Source of the DNA: an uncultured Lachnospiraceae bacterium
Lineage (GTDB): Bacteria; Bacillota; Clostridia; Lachnospirales; Lachnospiraceae
Assembly (NCBI GenBank): GCA_905236925.1
Contig: CAJOQS010000204.1
Span: forward strand, 1 to 15,712
Length of the DNA stretch: 15,712 bases
Direction: 5' to 3'
The position numbers and the translations under genes were made by a program. Numbering within the stretch: the first letter of the stretch is position 1; every line of letters begins with the position of its first letter. Below are positions 1 to 6,131 of this stretch, piece by piece. Under the pieces are notes generated by a model. That model saw only the letters and a program-made list of their open reading frames with translations. It was not told where the DNA came from and ran no database searches.

Positions 1-51
1 AAGCTTCGGATTATACTCATATCTTGCTTTCTGAAGCGGTGAAACATCCAT
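1..51 (-). CDS. N-terminal fragment, possibly pyrophosphate-dependent phosphofructokinase
   Basis: Only the first 17 codons are inside the window; the gene continues past the left edge. The reading frame starts with ATG at 51 and is preceded by AGGAG about ten bases upstream, and a promoter lies further up at 128-156, so a real gene start is likely. The peptide has the pattern S-P-L-Q-K-A-R-x-x-Y-x-P-K-L. From memory this resembles the extreme N-terminus of the long-form diphosphate--fructose-6-phosphate 1-phosphotransferases, where a Q-x-x-R-x-x-Y-x-P-K-L-P pattern precedes the first domain. Seventeen residues are too few to be sure; the gene start is more secure than the product name. Confidence 0.5.
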   Translation of the reverse strand, partial: MDVSPLQKARYEYNPKL

Positions 52-127
52 TTTGGTACTCTCCTTTTTCATTGCTTATTTCATATGCCCGCCCCTGCCA
101 CTCGGGATCAGGCCCACTCAGTCGCGT

Positions 128-156
128 ATTCTATCATAAAAAGACGCGCAAGTAAA
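128..156 (-). promoter_or_regulatory. Sigma-70-type promoter for the gene at the left edge
   Basis: On the minus strand there is a -35 box TTTACT (151-156), a 17-base spacer and a -10 box TAGAAT (128-133). A TG dinucleotide one base upstream of the -10 makes it an extended -10. Transcription should start near 121, giving a leader of about 70 bases before the ATG at 51. The promoter overlaps the 3' arm and T-run of the upstream operon's terminator. Confidence 0.65.
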
Positions 157-174
157 GAGCAAATCTTGCGCGCC
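138..174 (-). terminator. Rho-independent terminator of the aro-uppP-fakA-like operon
   Basis: On the minus strand, arms at 165-174 and 143-152 form a GC-rich stem of ten pairs including one G-U, with a loop of twelve bases, followed directly by five T residues (138-142). It begins about 30 bases after the stop codon of the last operon gene. Confidence 0.88.
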
Positions 175-205
175 GATGATCTGAGCATGTGTTATTTTGA
201 CTTTT

Positions 206-496
206 TCAGCCGTGAAGACCGTTTGACTGTCTGATCATATCCTCTACGACAATGTCATAGATCTCGCCGACTTTACTACAGTACTCGAGGAGCTTCCAGG
301 GCTCGTTCGTATGGAAATGGATCTTTACCATATCCTCGTCGCCGGCCGCGATAAGGCTGTTCCCCTCGAAATTCTCCGTAATGTAATCCGCGATCTCGTC
401 CTCGTCGAGATCCTTGTCCCTTCTGTCGATCAGAAGCTGTGTGTCGTAGCGGTACGCGAACTGATCGTCTTCCGCATCGATGCTGTTAACTGCCAT
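206..496 (-). CDS. Stand-alone FakA middle-domain protein (fatty acid kinase / DAK phosphatase-like)
   Basis: A 96-residue acidic soluble protein. It matches only one part of the three-domain fatty acid kinase subunit FakA (YloV, often annotated as dihydroxyacetone kinase-like). The pattern R-Y-D-T-Q-L-L-I, L-D-E-D-E-I, then D-E-D-M-V-K-I-H-F-H-T-N-E-P and the following L-E-Y segment correspond to FakA's middle domain. The N-terminal ATP-binding DhaL-like domain and the C-terminal FakB-binding region are absent, so it is unlikely to be a kinase by itself. The HxH pair (H60, H62) is kept, but the position usually held by Cys in Y-C-T-E-F is Asp18; from memory Cys plus the two His bind a metal in FakA. 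It has its own strong AGGAGG site six bases before the ATG and lies 26 bases after uppP, as last gene of the operon, so it looks like an intact small gene and not debris. Its role is unknown. Confidence 0.8.
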   Translation of the reverse strand: MAVNSIDAEDDQFAYRYDTQLLIDRRDKDLDEDEIADYITENFEGNSLIAAGDEDMVKIHFHTNEPWKLLEYCSKVGEIYDIVVEDMIRQSNGLHG

Positions 497-522
497 TTCT
501 TTCCCTCCTGTACATTATTTTA

Positions 523-1389
523 TCAGGCTGCAAAAAGCCCGTAAGCAAGCACTGCCGCGCCGAGCACGATCCTGTACCAGCCGAACGGCTTGAAATCGTG
601 CTTTCTGATATATCCGAGCAAAAGCCTGATCACGATCATCGATACGATGAATGCCACGACCATGCCGACCGCCAGGATGACTGCCTCCGCAGAGGTAAAA
701 TGAAAACCGAACTTAACGAGCTTGAGCAAGCTCGCGCCCAGCATAACGGGCACCGCAAGGAAAAATGTGTATTCCGCCGCAACCGTCCTCGAAACGCCGA
801 TCAGCAGCGCGCCGACGATAGTCGCTCCCGAACGGGATGTTCCGGGAAAGATTGCGGCTATCACCTGGAAAATACCGATCAGCAGAGCCGTGGTATAGCT
901 GATATCGGCTATCGCAGTGATGCGGGGCTCTCTGTCCCTGTTGCAGTTCTCGATCACGATGAACGCAATACCGAACAGGATAAGCATAATGGCAACGGTT
1001 GTATAGTTATAGAAAAGTTCCTCGAAGAGATCGTCAAACAGGATGCCGATGATCGCCGCGGGAATGCAGGATACCAGAATGTGAAACCACAGAACGAAGA
1101 TGTCTGTTTTGATCCAGCTGCCTATTCCCTTGTCCGACAGCGGTTTCTCATTGTTTTTTCTCCCGAACGGCCAAAGCCTGTTCCAGAATATCACAACGAC
1201 CGCAAGGATCGCACCGAGCTGGATCACAACCTGAAACATACTGTAAAACTCATCGGAGACATTGAGCGTAACAAACTCGTTCAACAGGATCATATGACCT
1301 GTGCTGCTGATCGGCAGCCATTCCGTGATCCCCTCGATAATACCGAACAGGATCGCCTTTAGTATTTCAATAAAGCTGTTCATTTCCAC
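523..1389 (-). CDS. uppP: Undecaprenyl-diphosphate phosphatase (BacA family)
   Basis: An integral membrane enzyme that dephosphorylates undecaprenyl diphosphate, recycling the lipid carrier for peptidoglycan and other wall polymers; overexpression in other bacteria gives bacitracin resistance. The 288-residue length is normal. The two family motifs are present: E-G-I-T-E-W-L-P-I-S-S-T-G-H at residues 19-32, with the two conserved Glu at 19 and 23, and P-G-T-S-R-S-G at 182-188, with the conserved Arg at 186. Multiple hydrophobic spans cover the length, and the chain ends in a hydrophobic segment. The start is taken as GTG at 1389, nine bases after AGGAG; the alternative ATG two codons later (1383) is also possible. 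It follows aroA by 44 bases and precedes the FakA-like gene by 26, so it is probably transcribed with the aro genes. Confidence 0.95.
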   Translation of the reverse strand: MEMNSFIEILKAILFGIIEGITEWLPISSTGHMILLNEFVTLNVSDEFYSMFQVVIQLGAILAVVVIFWNRLWPFGRKNNEKPLSDKGIGSWIKTDIFVLWFHILVSCIPAAIIGILFDDLFEELFYNYTTVAIMLILFGIAFIVIENCNRDREPRITAIADISYTTALLIGIFQVIAAIFPGTSRSGATIVGALLIGVSRTVAAEYTFFLAVPVMLGASLLKLVKFGFHFTSAEAVILAVGMVVAFIVSMIVIRLLLGYIRKHDFKPFGWYRIVLGAAVLAYGLFAA

Positions 1390-1433
1390 TTTCTCTTTCT
1401 CCTTTTCATTTTCCTTATTTATCGATCCGGGGA

Positions 1434-2645
1434 TCAGTCATGACATATGATCCCGAGCGACGCGATATCATTAAAGAATCCGGGGTAGCTCTTCCTGACG
1501 GCTTCCGCTCCGGACAGAACACCTCCTGTGCGGCTCAGCAGAAGTGCCATCGACATAACGATGCGGTGGTCATTGTGTCCGAGGACCGGCTCCGACGGCT
1601 TGCTGAGCTTTCCCGCCCTGATCACTATATCGTTCTCTCCGGCCGTTGCTTCTATTCCGAATCGCGACAGCTCCTCACACATAACCTGTCCGCGGTTGCT
1701 CTCTTTTATCTTCAAACGCGCGGTTCCGGAAAAATGCCCGCCGTTGTTTGCCGCGGCAACAGCAAATAAAACGGGGCCCAGATCGGGACAGTCGGATATA
1801 TCGATATCGGGACATCCGTTTTTCAGCTCTTCAAAGAAACCCCTGTACACACGGTCGCCCTGAAGGCTTCCGGGATCAAGACCTTCGACTTCAACCTCTC
1901 CGCCTATCGTGTTAAAAGCCTCCAGAAATGCGGCATTGGAATAGTCGCCCTCAACAGCAGCATCAACCGATGAACACTTCTGTCCTCCTCTTACTACAAG
2001 TGTAGTGGAATTGGCCTTTTCTATCTCCACTCCGGCGAGACGGAGCGCACTGATCGTCAGATCAACGTAGGAACCGCTCTCCACAGGCGGCAGGAGCCGT
2101 ATCATGCTGTCCCCCTCCAGGAAGGGAAGAGCAAACAGGAGTCCCGTGATAAACTGACTGCTGACATTGCCGGGAAGTGTATATTCGCCCGGTTTCAGCC
2201 TTCCTTCAACATAAATATGATCATCCTTTTTTTCAAAGATGATGCCCCGCTCTCTGCAGATATCTTCATATATCCCGAAAGGACGCGACAAAAGGGTCGG
2301 GCTTCCGAAAAACCTTGAAGGCTTTCCAGTGAGCATGGCTATCGCCATGAAAAACCTCATTGTGCTTCCGCTCTCTCGGCAGTAAAAATCCACGGGCTCC
2401 GGGCCCTGATACACACCGACGCCTTCACCCGTTACTGTAACGGTATTCCCTTCAATCTCCGCTTTGGCGCCGAGTGCTTTTATGCAGTCGATCGTCGCAG
2501 CTATATCCTGAGACAGGTCGACATTGCGGATGATACTTTTTCCCGCGGCAAGTGCGGCACAGATAATGTGCCTGTGGGCCATACTCTTTGAGGGCGGCGC
2601 GGTAATCCTTCCCCGCGCGACCGATCTGTCAATTTTAATGTCCAT
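1434..2645 (-). CDS. aroA: 3-phosphoshikimate 1-carboxyvinyltransferase (EPSP synthase)
   Basis: Transfers the enolpyruvyl group of PEP to shikimate 3-phosphate, the sixth step of the shikimate pathway; cytosolic. From the ATG at 2645 it has 403 residues; a TTG seven codons upstream overlaps the aroQ stop and is a weaker choice. Visible family motifs: A-P-P-S-K-S-M-A-H-R (16-25, substrate Lys20), S-S-Q-F (162-165), C-P-D (286-288, Asp288 the likely catalytic base), K-E-S-N-R (314-318), N-D-H-R (358-361) and K385 near the C-terminus. Several are unusual: the PEP-binding loop reads E-S-G-S-T-M-R-F (91-98) where the classical enzyme has N-A-G-T-A-M-R-P, and K-E-S-N-R has Asn where most enzymes have Asp. 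Clostridial enzymes commonly deviate in the first loop. It lies 17 bases after aroQ and 44 bases before uppP. Confidence 0.95.
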   Translation of the reverse strand: MDIKIDRSVARGRITAPPSKSMAHRHIICAALAAGKSIIRNVDLSQDIAATIDCIKALGAKAEIEGNTVTVTGEGVGVYQGPEPVDFYCRESGSTMRFFMAIAMLTGKPSRFFGSPTLLSRPFGIYEDICRERGIIFEKKDDHIYVEGRLKPGEYTLPGNVSSQFITGLLFALPFLEGDSMIRLLPPVESGSYVDLTISALRLAGVEIEKANSTTLVVRGGQKCSSVDAAVEGDYSNAAFLEAFNTIGGEVEVEGLDPGSLQGDRVYRGFFEELKNGCPDIDISDCPDLGPVLFAVAAANNGGHFSGTARLKIKESNRGQVMCEELSRFGIEATAGENDIVIRAGKLSKPSEPVLGHNDHRIVMSMALLLSRTGGVLSGAEAVRKSYPGFFNDIASLGIICHD

Positions 2646-2662
2646 GCTGTCACCGTTCCCGC

Positions 2663-3085
2663 TCAACCCGCCAGATAATCAATGGCTTCAATATAACCGT
2701 TCAGTCCGTGCCCGCTGATCGTCTTGACGCATGCCGCACGTATGTAGCTGGTCTTCCGGAAATCCTCACGTGAATCAACGTCCGAAATATGAACCTCTAT
2801 CATCGGAATCGACACCGCCTTCGCAGCATCGAGTATCGCGATGCTCGTATGTGTATATGCTCCGGGATTGATCACGATCCCGTCCGCATTTCCGTAGGCC
2901 TGCTGGATGTAATCCACAAGATCGCCCTCATTATTGCTCTGCAGCAGCTCAACCTCTATGCCTTTTTGTGCGCAATGCTCCCTGATCATATCGCACAGTC
3001 CTTCGTAGCTCTGTTTTCCGTAAATGCCGGGTTCCCTGATGCCGAGCATGTTAAGGTTCGGTCCGTTTATGACTCTGATCTTCAT
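2663..3085 (-). CDS. aroQ: Type II 3-dehydroquinate dehydratase
   Basis: Catalyses trans-dehydration of 3-dehydroquinate to 3-dehydroshikimate, the third shikimate step; type II enzymes form dodecamers. The 140-residue length is typical when the ATG at 3085 is used, which sits about ten bases after AGGAG; an upstream TTG at 3109 in the same frame would add eight residues ahead of the conserved N-terminus and is rejected. Motifs: N-G-P-N-L-N-M-L-G-I-R-E (7-18) with Arg17, catalytic Tyr22, N-P-G-A-Y-T-H (73-79) with catalytic His79, E-V-H-I-S (97-101) and Arg110. Two usually conserved non-catalytic His are replaced: Q-S-N-H-E-G is Q-S-N-N-E-G, and S-N-V-H-A-R-E is S-D-V-D-S-R-E. Its start is 29 bases after the aroE stop. 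Confidence 0.95.
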   Translation of the reverse strand: MKIRVINGPNLNMLGIREPGIYGKQSYEGLCDMIREHCAQKGIEVELLQSNNEGDLVDYIQQAYGNADGIVINPGAYTHTSIAILDAAKAVSIPMIEVHISDVDSREDFRKTSYIRAACVKTISGHGLNGYIEAIDYLAG

Positions 3086-3114
3086 AAATCTGTGTCTCCT
3101 GCACTTCAATGCGC

Positions 3115-3873
3115 TTATCTGTTAAGAAAAAACCGGGTTATCTCTTCCGCCCTGTCTTCGTCGATCTTTGTATCCAGAAAATACTCCGCTGCGGCAACCG
3201 CCTGCCTTACCAGCATCCTCAGACCTCCCTGCGCGGGAATGCCCATACTCCTTGCCTGCTTCATAAGTTTCGTCTCGGACGGATTGGCGATGACATCCGT
3301 CACTCCCTTCAGCTTCTTAAAGCCCGTAAGGTCGACCGGCCTTGCGTCCACATTTGGAAACATGCCGACCGGTGTGGCGTTAACTATAAAGTCTGCATCC
3401 GAATACTTTCCGATCGCCTCTTCGTAGGTTATTGCGCCGTCTCTTCCGCTGCGGCTGACGTTTCTGATCACTTCCGCTCCAAGTGCTTCACACACAGCTC
3501 TCGCGGTTTTTGAAGTACCGCCGGTTCCGAGGATCAGGACCGCACTACCCTTGTAGTCCAATCCCGAGCTTTCCATCAGATTCTTCAGCCCCGTGAAATC
3601 CGTATTATAGCCGTACAGAACTCCGTTCCTGTTTACCACGGTATTGACCGCCCCGATCGCAGCGGCTCTCTCATCTATGTGATCCAGAAAAGGGATCACT
3701 TCTTCCTTGTACGGGATCGTGACATTAATACCCTTAAAGTCCTTTGCCCTCATAAAGGCTTCCAGCTCTCCGCGCGGTATCTCCTTCAGGACATAGTCAT
3801 AATCACCGATCTGTCCGTGGATCTCCCTGGAAATGCTGTGCCCCAGCTTTTCACCGATCAAGCCGTATTCCAT
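3115..3873 (-). CDS. aroE: Shikimate dehydrogenase (NADP+)
   Basis: Reduces 3-dehydroshikimate to shikimate with NADPH, the fourth step of the pathway. At 252 residues it is slightly shorter than the usual 270 or so. The N-terminal substrate domain has G-H-S-I-S (11-15), the catalytic Lys56 in N-V-T-I-P-Y-K, G-A-V-N-T-V (74-79) and Asp92 in N-T-D-F-T-G. The nucleotide-binding domain has G-T-G-G-T-S-K-T-A (116-124), N-A-T-P-V-G-M (165-171) and the C-terminal G-L-R-M-L-V-R-Q-A segment. The usual Tyr in the D-V-x-Y-N-P motif is Ala here (D-V-I-A-N-P). The ATG at 3873 follows an A/G-rich ribosome binding site (AAGGAAGGGG). It lies 47 bases after aroC and 29 before aroQ. Confidence 0.94.
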   Translation of the reverse strand: MEYGLIGEKLGHSISREIHGQIGDYDYVLKEIPRGELEAFMRAKDFKGINVTIPYKEEVIPFLDHIDERAAAIGAVNTVVNRNGVLYGYNTDFTGLKNLMESSGLDYKGSAVLILGTGGTSKTARAVCEALGAEVIRNVSRSGRDGAITYEEAIGKYSDADFIVNATPVGMFPNVDARPVDLTGFKKLKGVTDVIANPSETKLMKQARSMGIPAQGGLRMLVRQAVAAAEYFLDTKIDEDRAEEITRFFLNR

Positions 3874-3920
3874 GCCGCTCTCGCCCCTTCCTTAACGTTC
3901 TGCCCGTACGAATAACCTGC

Positions 3921-5009
3921 TTACGAGAACCAGTCGGTCCCGAACCGTCCGCAGAGGACGTCGTACAGCACCAGCGCAGTCATGCTGTCCACAACAACCC
4001 TTGCCCTGTGAATGATCGCGGGATCATGCCTGCCCTTTATCTGAAGATCGGCATTCTCCATCGTTTTCAGATCAATGCTCTTCTGCTCCGCGTATATCGA
4101 AGGCGTGGGCTTTACTGCGCAGCGGAACAGGATGGGCATGCCGTTTGTTATGCCTCCGTTGACTCCGCCGTTATTGTTGGTGAGCGTTACGATCCTGCCG
4201 TCCTCGTTCCTTATCGGGTCGTTGAATTCACTTCCGAGACCGTTCACAAGGTCAAAGCCTGCACCGAACTGAACTCCCTTGATCGCGGGGATGCTGTAAA
4301 GCGCATGTGAAAGAACGCCCTCTATCGTATCGAACCAGGGCTCTCCCGCTCCGGCCGGCATTCCGGTAACCGCGGTTTCAAGTACTCCTCCGACACTGTC
4401 TCCTTTTTCCGCCACGCTCTCGGCGGCCTTCCTCATAAGCTCGCCTGCTGCCTTGTCGAGAACAGCGAAGGCCGAACCGTTCAACCCCTCAATATCCTCC
4501 GCATAATTTCCGAAGGCCCTGTCCTCTATATCAGCAAGAGCTGCAATATGAGTTCCTATCGCTATTCCTTTTCTGCGGAGCGCAGGTATCACCACAGCTC
4601 CGGCTGCAACTATCGCAGCTGTGATCCTTCCGCTGAAATGTCCGCCTCCGCGATAGTCCTCAAAACCATGGTACTTGCACTGTGCGGCATAATCGGCGTG
4701 TCCGGGTCTTGCGATCCTCGGCGCCTGTTCATAGTCCGAGCTGTGCTGAGCCGTGTTCGATATAAGAATACACAGCGGTGTGCCCGTTGTCCGTCCGTTA
4801 AAGACTCCGCTTACAATGCTGAACTCGTCTGCCTCCACTCTGGCTGTCGAAATACTGCCCGCAGGTCTCCGCAAAGTCAGCTGCGAAGCGATGAAGGCTT
4901 TATCAACCTCCAGCCCCGGAGTCAGTCCGTCCAGAACAGCTCCTATATAGGGCCCGTGGCTTTCACCGAACAGCGTTATCTGCACGTTCTGTCCGAAACT
5001 GTTTTTCAT
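3921..5009 (-). CDS. aroC: Chorismate synthase
   Basis: Converts EPSP to chorismate using reduced FMN, the seventh and last shikimate step. The 362-residue length fits. Motifs: F-G-E-S-H-G (14-19) with conserved His18, T-T-G-T-P-L in the first third, R-P-G-H-A-D-Y, Y-R-G-G-G-H-F-S-G-R, and the C-terminal G-R-H-D-P starting at 326. The loop R-G-G-G-H-F-S-G-R-I-T replaces the R-G-G-G-R-S-S-A-R-E-T of proteobacterial enzymes; I recall this variant as common in Lachnospiraceae. The ATG at 5009 is preceded by AGAGGAG. It starts 28 bases after aroB, ahead of the later-step gene aroE, so gene order does not follow pathway order. Confidence 0.96.
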   Translation of the reverse strand: MKNSFGQNVQITLFGESHGPYIGAVLDGLTPGLEVDKAFIASQLTLRRPAGSISTARVEADEFSIVSGVFNGRTTGTPLCILISNTAQHSSDYEQAPRIARPGHADYAAQCKYHGFEDYRGGGHFSGRITAAIVAAGAVVIPALRRKGIAIGTHIAALADIEDRAFGNYAEDIEGLNGSAFAVLDKAAGELMRKAAESVAEKGDSVGGVLETAVTGMPAGAGEPWFDTIEGVLSHALYSIPAIKGVQFGAGFDLVNGLGSEFNDPIRNEDGRIVTLTNNNGGVNGGITNGMPILFRCAVKPTPSIYAEQKSIDLKTMENADLQIKGRHDPAIIHRARVVVDSMTALVLYDVLCGRFGTDWFS

Positions 5010-5037
5010 GGTGCTCCTCTCTTCCGTGTGATCCGGA

Positions 5038-6045
5038 TCATCCTCTTACGAGCTCAAGTCCTGCCTTTGCCTCTTCAAGCGTCATATCCCGCAATTCGAA
5101 GGTTCCTGCCGCGGGAACCCATACCGAGGAGATCGTCCGCCCTGTTCCCTTCTTATCGTGTGAAACGGCGTCAAGCGCCCTGTCTATGTCGAAGCTTGCG
5201 TGCTCCGGCAATCCATACGCGGCCAGAACCGCCGACAGACGCTTTCTGACCTCCGGAGCGCACATAGCGGTCATCCCGAGTGCCACACACTCCCCGTGCA
5301 GAAGCCGTCCGTCCGAGGAAACCTCGATCCCGTGCCCGAGAGTATGACCGAAATTCAGGACCTTTCTGAGTCCAGCTTCCTTCTCGTCCTCTTCAACGAC
5401 TCTGCGCTTGAGATCCACCGCCTTCGCTATGATATCCATGATGTCATCATCCGGCGATGCCTTCTCGATCTGCGCGAAAAACTCCGAGTCAAAGGTCAGG
5501 GCCATTTTGATGACCTCCGCCATTCCGTTGGCCTTCTGCCTTTTGTCGAGTGTATCAAGTACATCAGGATCGATAATTACCTTTTTTGGCTGATAGAACG
5601 TTCCGACAATGTTCTTGACTCCGCCGAAATTCACTCCCGTTTTCCCTCCGACAGAGGAATCGACCTGTGAAAGAAGAGTTGTCGGAACATTGTAAAAATC
5701 TATGCCCCGCATATAGCAGGATGCGGCGAATGCGGCCACGTCACCCACGACTCCGCCGCCTACTGCCACTACACAGTCCTTTCTCGTAAAACCGTTATCG
5801 AGCATCATCTGCTGGAGCTTCGCAAAGGTCTCCAGGGTCTTGTTATCCTCTCCCCCGTCTGTCACGGCGATCACAGGCTTGCCGCATGCAGCCGCGACGG
5901 TCTCGGAATAACCGGAGGGCACATTGCGGTCGGTTACGACAAGAACCCTCCTGTCAAGCCTGCATTCGTCACCGATGCGTGCAAGAAGTCCTCTCTCGAT
6001 CCGGATATCATACTCATATCCCGGAATATTTACGGAAACAGTCAT
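5038..6045 (-). CDS. aroB: 3-dehydroquinate synthase
   Basis: Cyclises DAHP to 3-dehydroquinate with NAD+ and a divalent metal; second shikimate step and first gene of this operon. Length 335 residues, slightly shorter than the E. coli enzyme. The NAD-binding region shows V-G-G-G-V-V-G-D (95-102), then P-T-T-L-L-S-Q-V-D-S-S-V-G-G-K-T from 121. Predicted metal ligands by family alignment are Glu177 (M-A-E-V-I-K), His234 (N-F-G-H-T-L-G-H) and His250 (L-L-H-G-E). The ATG at 6045 has a modest GGTGAG site five bases upstream. Only 28 bases separate it from the end of the glnS terminator's T-run, so its promoter must overlap that terminator or lie upstream of it. Confidence 0.96.
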   Translation of the reverse strand: MTVSVNIPGYEYDIRIERGLLARIGDECRLDRRVLVVTDRNVPSGYSETVAAACGKPVIAVTDGGEDNKTLETFAKLQQMMLDNGFTRKDCVVAVGGGVVGDVAAFAASCYMRGIDFYNVPTTLLSQVDSSVGGKTGVNFGGVKNIVGTFYQPKKVIIDPDVLDTLDKRQKANGMAEVIKMALTFDSEFFAQIEKASPDDDIMDIIAKAVDLKRRVVEEDEKEAGLRKVLNFGHTLGHGIEVSSDGRLLHGECVALGMTAMCAPEVRKRLSAVLAAYGLPEHASFDIDRALDAVSHDKKGTGRTISSVWVPAAGTFELRDMTLEEAKAGLELVRG

Positions 6046-6073
6046 ATTCTCACCATTCTCTCACTAATCAAAC

Positions 6074-6120
6074 AAAAATCCGGCCTTGTGCGGCATAACA
6101 CCCCGTTCGCAAGGTCGGAT
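6074..6120 (-). terminator. Rho-independent terminator after glnS
   Basis: On the minus strand the arm at 6110-6120 pairs with the arm at 6078-6088 as five pairs, one A-C mismatch and five more pairs, with a large loop, followed by a T-run at 6074-6078. It begins about 12 bases after the glnS stop codon. It would separate glnS from the aro operon, possibly leakily. Confidence 0.7.
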
Positions 6121-6124
6121 TCAA
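6095..6124 (-). promoter_or_regulatory. Candidate promoter of the aro operon inside the glnS terminator
   Basis: Minus-strand TTGAAT (6119-6124), 18-base spacer, TGTTAT (6095-6100); each box matches consensus at four of six positions. The -35 box overlaps the first arm of the terminator and the -10 box is in its loop, so transcripts from here would start inside the hairpin and not form it. It is the best pair I could find near aroB, but both boxes are weak. Confidence 0.35.
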
Positions 6125-6131
6125 TTCATTT

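Noticed and set aside
598..1362. Long plus-strand open frame opposite uppP
   Set aside because: Very hydrophilic, His/Asp/Arg-rich translation typical of an antisense reading of a membrane protein; no start signal.
2646..2666. TTG start of aroA overlapping the aroQ stop
   Set aside because: Possible, but the ATG at 2645 gives the normal family N-terminus and TTG lacks a clear ribosome binding site; kept only as an alternative.
3086..3109. TTG start extending aroQ
   Set aside because: It would add eight residues before the universally N-terminal N-G-P-N-L motif region and would place the AGGAG site inside the gene.
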